This document shows, in pieces, positions 57,384-64,000 of a stretch of DNA of 64,000 nucleotides. Both the position numbers and the translations under genes were made by a program. The notes below the pieces were generated by a model that was not told the origin of the DNA, did no database searches, and saw only the letters and a list, made by a program, of their open reading frames with translations. Position 1 is the stretch's first letter. Every line of letters begins with the position of its first letter. The stretch is from Pseudopithomyces maydicus (taxonomy: Eukaryota > Ascomycota > Dothideomycetes > Pleosporales > Didymosphaeriaceae): NCBI GenBank assembly GCA_026873275.1, contig JANTUC010000001.1:2728001-2792000 (forward strand), given 5' to 3'.

Positions 57384-60178
57384 CTACTGCTTCTGCTTTG
57401 GCGATGCATTCGGAAACAAGAGTGCCAGTCCTTCTTCCCAGCCTCTCTCAGATACAATATCGACAACAGGACGTCCAGACTCGTCGATGGCTTGAAGATC
57501 GACGGAACCCCCTTCTCAATGATAAGACGCAGGATATCGGCATCTCCGTTCTCAACGGCCTGGAGAACGGCGTTCCAGCCGCGATGCATCCTGTTGATGT
57601 CGGCACCACGGGTAAGCAGCATCTGTAAGACTTCTGTGTCTCCAGGTAGTAGTCTACGTAGCGCCTTTACAAGAGGAAGATGCTCTCCGGGTGCATTCGG
57701 ATCCGCATTGGCCTCGTCGAGTAGATAGCGCACAATGTGCTTGTGGCGTTCACGAATTGCCGTAGTCAGAGGCGAGAACACGCCGCAGTTCTTATCTTCC
57801 ACACTGATGCCTGCTGCAAGAAGCATCTTGATGCTTTCCAACTGGTTGGCGACGACAGCCATTTCGACAATTCCCTTGAAAGCTCTAGGATTTGCTGTCA
57901 CGTTGAGAAGCTTCTTCAGGATCGCAGGATGCTTCACAGCCATGCAGAGCGGCCAGTCGGCGCCTCGGATGGCTGGATCGGCACCGTTAGCTAGAAGTAT
58001 GTCGACCATCTCGATACGCTCTTCGCGGATAGCGGTGGTAAGCGGGGTACAGCCTTGCGGACTCCGGTCGTTTGGAGATACGCCCTGATCAAGAAGCCAC
58101 ATCAAGGCCTCCTTGTTGTTGTGGGCGACGGCGGTCTCGATGATACCCTTTGGACTGCGCAGGTCAACGCCAGCAGACAAAAGCTGAGGCAAGAAATGCA
58201 CTCGGTTGTGCGTGATGCACTTGAAGGCTGGGTACTCAGCAGCGTTCAGATTCGGGTCAGCGCCATGCTCGAGCAGATAAGTGACGATTTCGGTACTATT
58301 ATCACGTATTGCTGAACACAGAGGTGTGTAAATCCCGTCTTTCCGGACGTTGGGGGAGACGCCGGCTTGCATAAGGATTTTGATAGATTCCAGCTTCTTC
58401 AAGCTTGAGGCCAGCTCCATGATGCCGGGCGTCTTCTTCCAATCAGCACCGCGAGCCAACATGAGCTCGAGAGCCTTTGGTTTGTAAGTGGAAGGCCAGA
58501 GAGGGTGCTTCGGGCCAGGAAGATTGGGGTTGGCGCCGTTGTCCAGCAGAACGGTCATCAAGTCGACGCGGTTTGCTTGAATGGCCTGGAACAGTGCAGT
58601 AGTGCCCTCGTCATTTTTTGCATCCGCATCGGCTCCAGACTTGAGTATCAATTCCACAAGGCGAGGAGAGACGGTTTTGTTCATGCACTGGACCAATGTT
58701 GTGCTGCCGCTCTCCATGATGTGATCTGCGTCTCCGCCATTTGCGAGCATCAGCTGAACAAGGTCGATGTTGTTGTCGCGAGCAGCCGAACACAACGGTG
58801 TTTCGGAATTGGGGCCTGCTGAGCGGTTGGGATCTGCTCCGGACTTCAGCAGCAGCTTCGCCCCTTCCAAGAAAGACACTTCGCTTGCGGCGAGTAGGGG
58901 TGTGACATCGTCTTTATCCAGCGCGTTGGCATCAGCGCCGTATCGTAAGAGAAGTGCAAGGCTCTCTGCATCGCGATTTTGAATAGCTATGCGTAGCATG
59001 CTGGCTTCTTGGCGCGGGTCCGCCTTGATACCGCCGTCGAGCATTTGCTCAAGAATGCGGTGCTTTTTCAGATACACAGCATCCAGTAGAGCACCTTTGC
59101 TGCCGGATGACATGGAACTGCCCAGCTGCCTAGCTCCCCATTGCGGCGGCGGGCTATGTCCATCCAGCTGCCTCGTGTGAGCTTGCTCCACCGAAAACCT
59201 TTCTTGCAGTGAGAGGTTCTGAAGGTCGTCTTCATGATAAGTGCGGGACCTAGCTGAATCATCAGAAGAGTGCTCTCCATAAACAGCATACCCGTGATAC
59301 GGGTAATGGTTCTGATACATTGTATCACGGTTCGAGTGAGTGGTACTACTAGATCGAACGCTGGGTGCACGCCACCTTTTGTGTAAGTCGGCGGAACCTT
59401 GGGAGATACCTGAGTCTTCTCTCCGGTCATCTTTTCGAAAGTCCTGGTTGGAAGGTCGGTCTCGTAGCGGCGTGTGGGGTCGCGGTGGCTCGATGTGAGA
59501 GGCAAAGCGCTCTAGCCCGCCTCCAACTGGCGACTTGGTCATCGGCAGCTGCTCCACATATCTATGGTTGAGAGACGCAGAGTGGATCGAAGATTGCTTT
59601 ACTGGTACCTCGGGCGGTGACGAAGTAGGCGGTGGCTGCATAGGCAGCAGTATGTGGCTCTTGCCTGGGTTGAGGCGTTCAAGGGCAGCAATCAATCCTG
59701 TGTACCCGATGCCCATTTGTGAATCTGCTTTGATATCCCCGAGAGACCATCGAAACATGGCAGAGCTCATCTTCAGAGAATCACGGCTCTTTGTTAGAGT
59801 ATTGCGCACCTTATCGACATCAGTGTCGGCAAACATCATTCGGAATGCCCTTCCAAAACCACCCTTTTTGGTCTCGTTGTCGAGAAACTTGTTCATCATC
59901 TGGTTCACAACAATGAATTCATCTTGGATCCGGCGGAATTGTTTGTCGAGCTCTGATGCCACTTCTGGTGGAATGGCCATGCGCTTGTGGGCGGATTCTG
60001 TCAAGCCGGCCTCGATGGACCAGATCAGCCGACTCAGTTCTAGGAATTCGGTGGCGAGTGCCTGGATGCCATGTACTGGATTCTTTGCCGAGGAGAGGTA
60101 TTCCAGCATGCGTATGGAGATGGTGTTGCCCTGGGTAGTGACCTTGTTGCACAGCTCGAGGGTCTTCGGTGGAGCCAT
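57384..60178 (-). CDS. ankyrin-repeat protein with STAND-type N-terminal domain (apparent frameshift)
   Basis: From the ATG at 60178 a single exon runs through a helical N-terminal domain (1-180) resembling the fungal Helo-like domain of STAND receptors (TLELCNKVTTQGNTISIRML, then FLELSRLIWSIEAGL). A Pro/Ser-rich linker of about 180 residues with basic and acidic clusters follows, then about 17 ankyrin repeats (typical G-ADANALDKDDVTPLLAA, LLKSGADPN, LLLTRGADINR). There is no NB-ARC or NACHT nucleotide-binding domain. Near the end the ankyrin frame leaves at a C run on the plus strand (57508-57512): one frame gives unrelated residues to 57269, the other gives VDLQAIDESGRPVVDIV, a normal ankyrin C-terminus, and stops at 57384. 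One extra base gives 931 residues. The ankyrin part probably binds proteins; a signalling role is inferred. Confidence 0.85.
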
Positions 60179-63100
60179 GATGGGCCAAACTTGCTCTCGC
60201 AAGGTGAGAAAAGGATTGAGTGGGCGAGGGAAGTGCCGAATGGGTTCAGGGTCTTGGGCCCTTTTGAAGGCCCAACTTGCGGCAGCCTGGACGTACTACG
60301 TCCGAGGCACACACTAACTGCAGTCGTTGCAGCCTAACGGTGCTAGCAGGAGAGTGGTTGGTACCGCGGGAGGCTCGATCGCGTCAAGAGCACGAACCGC
60401 GTACATTAGGTTTGCTCAGCCGCCTGCCCCGACAAACGCCAGCGACTAGTGCTTCTGTACCTGCTTGTGAGCCTGTCCCTGTGACAGCTGGTAATGCACC
60501 ACTTGTGCCAGCGATCCTTGCACAATCCAGATCCTACGCGTTCAAGCTTGCCTGTCATTTGCCAGTATAATTAATTGCATCCTGGTGGCAGCAGCTCTGT
60601 CACGATCATCCTGCCAACACTATGCGATTTACATCAACAACCATGCCGTTCATCTCCTAGAAGCACATGTGATCTGTTGTGCAAGCGAGCTGCTCGCTAA
60701 ACGGCCGTGTGAATTGACGATCGGCAGGTGTATTTGCAGGGGAGGTTGCAAACGCGACCGACTCCAGTCCTCATCCCGTACCTGCATGCTCAACATGCCC
60801 AAGGCCACCCCTAGCTTACCAATCGTCGAGTCTCCCATTTTATTGAATTGCATTGAACAGATCCCTTGGGTAGAATATTTGTTGCTGCCATATATCACGC
60901 TCGCGGGTTGCGCACTGGTATCGCAGGGATGCGTTTTGTGTATCACCTGAAGCCCTCTTCTTGCGCTAGGATTTCTATATACGCGTTTCTTGGAAGTAGG
61001 TTCTTGTGGATTCTTGTAGATTACGCCAGGACAATATCCGCAACAAGCTCATCTTTCACCCCCGAGCCGCAGTGTGTCAATTACCATGATTCGTGGTTAT
61101 ATTTCCCGGTGTGTCCTACAAGCTTGATGGATCACAAAGCACTGGGGCTAAAATGCCTGCAAAGTCCGTTAGTGCCATGGATTATGGGTACATGCTAGAT
61201 TGTGGGGCGTGGTCCCGGTGTATCTAACGCACACGAAGCGATCAGAACTACGGGCACTGACACGACGTTAGCCTCATCCCGTTCCCTTCAACGGGTATAA
61301 GAAACCATAGTTTCTGCTACTACTGAGCAAAATCTACTCGACCTGAGAGGCCACCAACCCGAGCCAATTACCGTGGCGCCTCGCGTACTAACGACGGGAG
61401 ATTGGGCCACAAGAAAAACGGTTCGAATGCTGTACCGAAGCTCCGTGGAAAGTTTGCGAAGAGGTGCTGCCGTAGTCCACCTACATCAATCCAGATGATA
61501 GAGGGCCGACTGGGACAAAAACGTGACAGGTTCGGAGCCAATTTCCATAAGGTTTGGTCGACCTTGGGCCATGTATGCTAGCCAGGCGAATGTGCTGCTG
61601 ATCTAGATTTGAGCGGGTGGATGTAAGAGCTATAATTGGTGAGGCCGCAGTGCAACTAAGCGGCCGCCCATGCCGATGATTCTCCAGAATACGCATCAGG
61701 CGCGGGATTCGCAACTTTGGGTGGTTCTCTGGGTCACTGCGCGAACGCCGTTCGGGGATGCTTGGTTAGTGACGCGAAGGCAGCTTCATCCACGTGCGAT
61801 TGCGGAGCGTATCCGCCTGTTCTCAGCCATGACCGGATGGACGGACGACGCTTGTGGCTCGTGGCGGACGTGACGGACGTGACGGTGGATGTTAGGGCAG
61901 CACGACAGCTGGCGAAGGGCCACGGAGTTACCGAGTCCATGCCGCTGGGCGACTCGCGTAGCCCTCTGGAGGAATAGCGCTGGCTTGGTGCTCAAGCTGC
62001 TCTCGTTTCCATCCAGCCCGGTCCAGACCAAGCATCCCTGGGCGAGGAAAAGTGCTGCCATGTGGCACGAGCTGCATCTGGATTGCCCCAGCGCGTTCGG
62101 AGAGAAAACACGATTTGAAGAGAGTCGATAGCTCTCGGGGGATTGCACGGATGGGGTTGGAATGGCAAGAAGACGGTGCGCAAGTCATGGCAGGACTGAT
62201 GTGACGGCGAAAAAAGGATCTTCAGCCCCAAGGATTCACCCGATCTAGCGCGATCTGGAAGCAGTGTCCACGGACCGATGCTCGTGCCTGTACGTAGACT
62301 ACGCGTGGGGAAGACGCCGGATGCATGCGCAAGACACGCGAGCAGTTACAGGACGTGGAAATGCGCATCGTTACGAGCGCGGTGGGATCCCCCTTGCGTC
62401 TCCTGGACGACCGCGCTGTGCGCTTCCTTTCTACACTCCTGAAAAAATCTCTGAAGAGAGCGTGGCCGAGTCGTCTTGGCCGATGTCCCAGCCTGCAATT
62501 TGCCTCTCGATTTCGCCAAGACCACATTGCGCGACATTAAAGCCTAACCAAAGCGTAGACTAGCAATTGTGGCATGAGAGCACCCAGTTAACAAACCTTG
62601 GACCACGCAGACGTTTTGCGCTGTATTTTGTTGAGAGACAGCCGTTGAACTCGGGAAATGCGTCATCTGCAAGCCGAACGAACCACACCCCCAGAAGTCG
62701 TGGAAGGGCGCACAGGCGAGGCTACAGGCACACAACTTTCACGTCTGCATGTTCCTGTTATCATCATGACCAGACTGACACGCTCCCGAGGTCGGTTCTT
62801 GCGGACCGCACCACCCATGCAGTGCATGTATCATCACGGAAACTCCTTTGCCGAACAACCGCTTCGAGTTCAACGAAACCACACGCAGGACCCTTCATCT
62901 CTCATGTGACTGCTAAAAGCAAACGCAATCTTCTATGTTTACACACCTGCATAGCTGCCTGCACAAGACTTGATGCGACTGAGAATTATGGCTGCGCCAA
63001 ATCCGGATCGGGCACTTCGAAACACGACGCGCCTCAGATGTCCGGGATGCCGCGCCACAACACCAGTTCCAGGCTGCCAAACATGTGTCGCCCCACCTGT

Positions 63101-63646
63101 GGCTGCTTGGCTGCTTCACCTGTAACTACTCCTGTTTAGCCAAGTCATTCATGGATCGCAACATTCCATCCAGAAATGGTCATGGCAGTGCGCCTTCAGC
63201 ACGATTGATTGGACGAGCTTTGTCATGTATAAACAATCGTACCAACCAACATCGCTTCGGTCTTCCATCGGTCTCATGGCACGTCAGGTCACAAGTCAAG
63301 ACCTCAGCCTCCTCCAAGTATCCGCCCAGATGCAGCAAAGAATAGTCCATCAAACACTTGTAGTCACCAGGAGCCCGAGTACGACGTCAGCACAGAGAAA
63401 CACATTTTCTTTTTCAGGGGTCAGAGCTTCTATGTAGACATATATATTGTGCCTCCTTAGCTGCTATGAAACTGTCATTATCAACAAGTTCAGAGTCTTC
63501 TCTTTCGGTTTTTGGGTTCTCATTCGTTGCGCAGCGCGCTAATTCGTAATAATCTCAGAGCAGAGCTCTATACATTCTTTCAGTGTTCTCATCTTCCGAC
63601 AAAGTCTATCAATCACACCGTCCCTCACAAAGAAAGAACATTCACC
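60179..63646. other. long gene-poor intergenic region
   Basis: About 3.5 kb without a supported gene. Open frames on both strands (for example 62567-63139 plus and 61786-62148 minus) overlap each other, start away from good ATG contexts and match no family. The promoters of the ankyrin gene and the secreted repeat protein lie here. Confidence 0.5.
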
Positions 63647-64000
63647 ATGAAGTCCACATACTCAGTCCTTACTACACTCCTGGCCGTGTCCCTCGTGGCT
63701 GCCGGACCACTCCCGATTAATGTTAATGGTTTACGCGTAAAACGAACCGAATCCATTGCAGAAGCTCCTACTGTCACCAGTGCTGCAGCAGTTGCGTAAG
63801 TAGTTGGATCATCCAAATGCGTTGCGAAGCGTATTCTTATACAAGTAGACACTCTTCACCGGTACCGGAAGTCGCTTCTACTCACGCCCCTGCTCCCGCC
63901 CCTGCTCCCGCCCCTGCTCCCGCTCCTGCTCCCGCTCCTGCTCCCGCCCCCGCCCCCGCCCCCTCGAAAACCCAGAAGACCAGAAAGCCGCGGAAGACAA
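63647..64000 (+). CDS. secreted Ala-Pro repeat protein (cut by the window end)
   Basis: Exon 1 (63647-63795) encodes a signal peptide (MKSTYSVLTTLLAVSLVAAG) and a short mature part with KR at GLRVKRTES, a possible Kex2-type processing site. After an intron (63796-63848) exon 2 reads HSSPVPEVASTHAP and then a long Ala-Pro repeat coded by 12-base units, followed by a Lys/Arg-rich stretch (SKTQKTRKPRKT) at the window edge. The protein is small-secreted-protein-like: no enzyme motif so far. Whether it is a cell-wall protein or an effector cannot be told because the rest lies outside the window. The start ATG has a good context (CACC ATG). Confidence 0.75.
63886..63957. repeat. 12-base tandem repeat encoding Ala-Pro units
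   Basis: Six units in phase, three of GCCCCTGCTCCC and two of GCTCCTGCTCCC followed by a CCCCCG-rich variant, each coding Ala-Pro-Ala-Pro. The repeat is open to length change by slippage without breaking the frame. Confidence 0.85.

Noticed and set aside
62567..63139. Frame of 190 codons in the last intergenic region
   Set aside because: It starts at TTG-type context without a family match, and several other frames overlap it.

Overview
The window looks like nuclear DNA of a filamentous ascomycete. Genes are compact and carry short GT-AG introns of about 45-70 bases. Protein families are typically fungal: Atg27, the phosphatidylinositol synthase, an AA11-like copper monooxygenase, a STAND-type N-terminal domain with ankyrin repeats, and intracellular LysM proteins. 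A Dothideomycete of the order Pleosporales is my best guess from protein style, but this is inference. I support 27 protein-coding genes and see no tRNA, rRNA, CRISPR array or intact transposon.

Layout. From 0.3 to 15 kb lie an alpha/beta hydrolase of the homoserine O-acetyltransferase type, nuclear poly(A) polymerase, an isocitrate lyase/PEP mutase family enzyme, a DUF1275 membrane protein, the ribosome-biogenesis helicase Drs1 and phosphatidylinositol synthase. From 17 to 26 kb a minus-strand run holds an Hsp70-like ATPase, a DUF3445 (haem-dependent N-demethylase-like) protein, a cytochrome P450 and a cupin. From 26 to 44 kb come a ubiquitin C-terminal hydrolase, 3-isopropylmalate dehydrogenase with seven exons, a secreted AA11-like LPMO, Atg27, a Ser/Thr/Pro-rich protein, a medium-chain reductase, proteasome chaperone PAC4, carnosine N-methyltransferase, ribosomal protein S22 and a LysM protein with PPxY motifs. 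From 45 to 64 kb are a four-helix membrane protein, a ribonucleotide-reductase inhibitor, an F-box-like protein, an unknown coiled-coil protein, an M14 carboxypeptidase, a large ankyrin protein and the start of a secreted Ala-Pro repeat protein.

Most genes are unlinked housekeeping genes. Only the DUF3445-P450-cupin run on one strand hints at a shared metabolic role, and that is weak.

The clearest anomaly concerns sequence quality or biology. Five of the 27 genes are each broken by one apparent missing base inside a short homopolymer (near 18887, 30997, 35033, 48260 and 57508). In every case adding one base to the run restores a sensible carboxy-terminal part and an exact multiple of three. 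This fits systematic homopolymer under-calling better than five independent pseudogenes. The most interesting protein architecture is the 43.7 kb gene: zinc-finger-like N-terminus, three PPxY motifs, a LysM domain without a signal peptide, and a UBA-like C-terminus.
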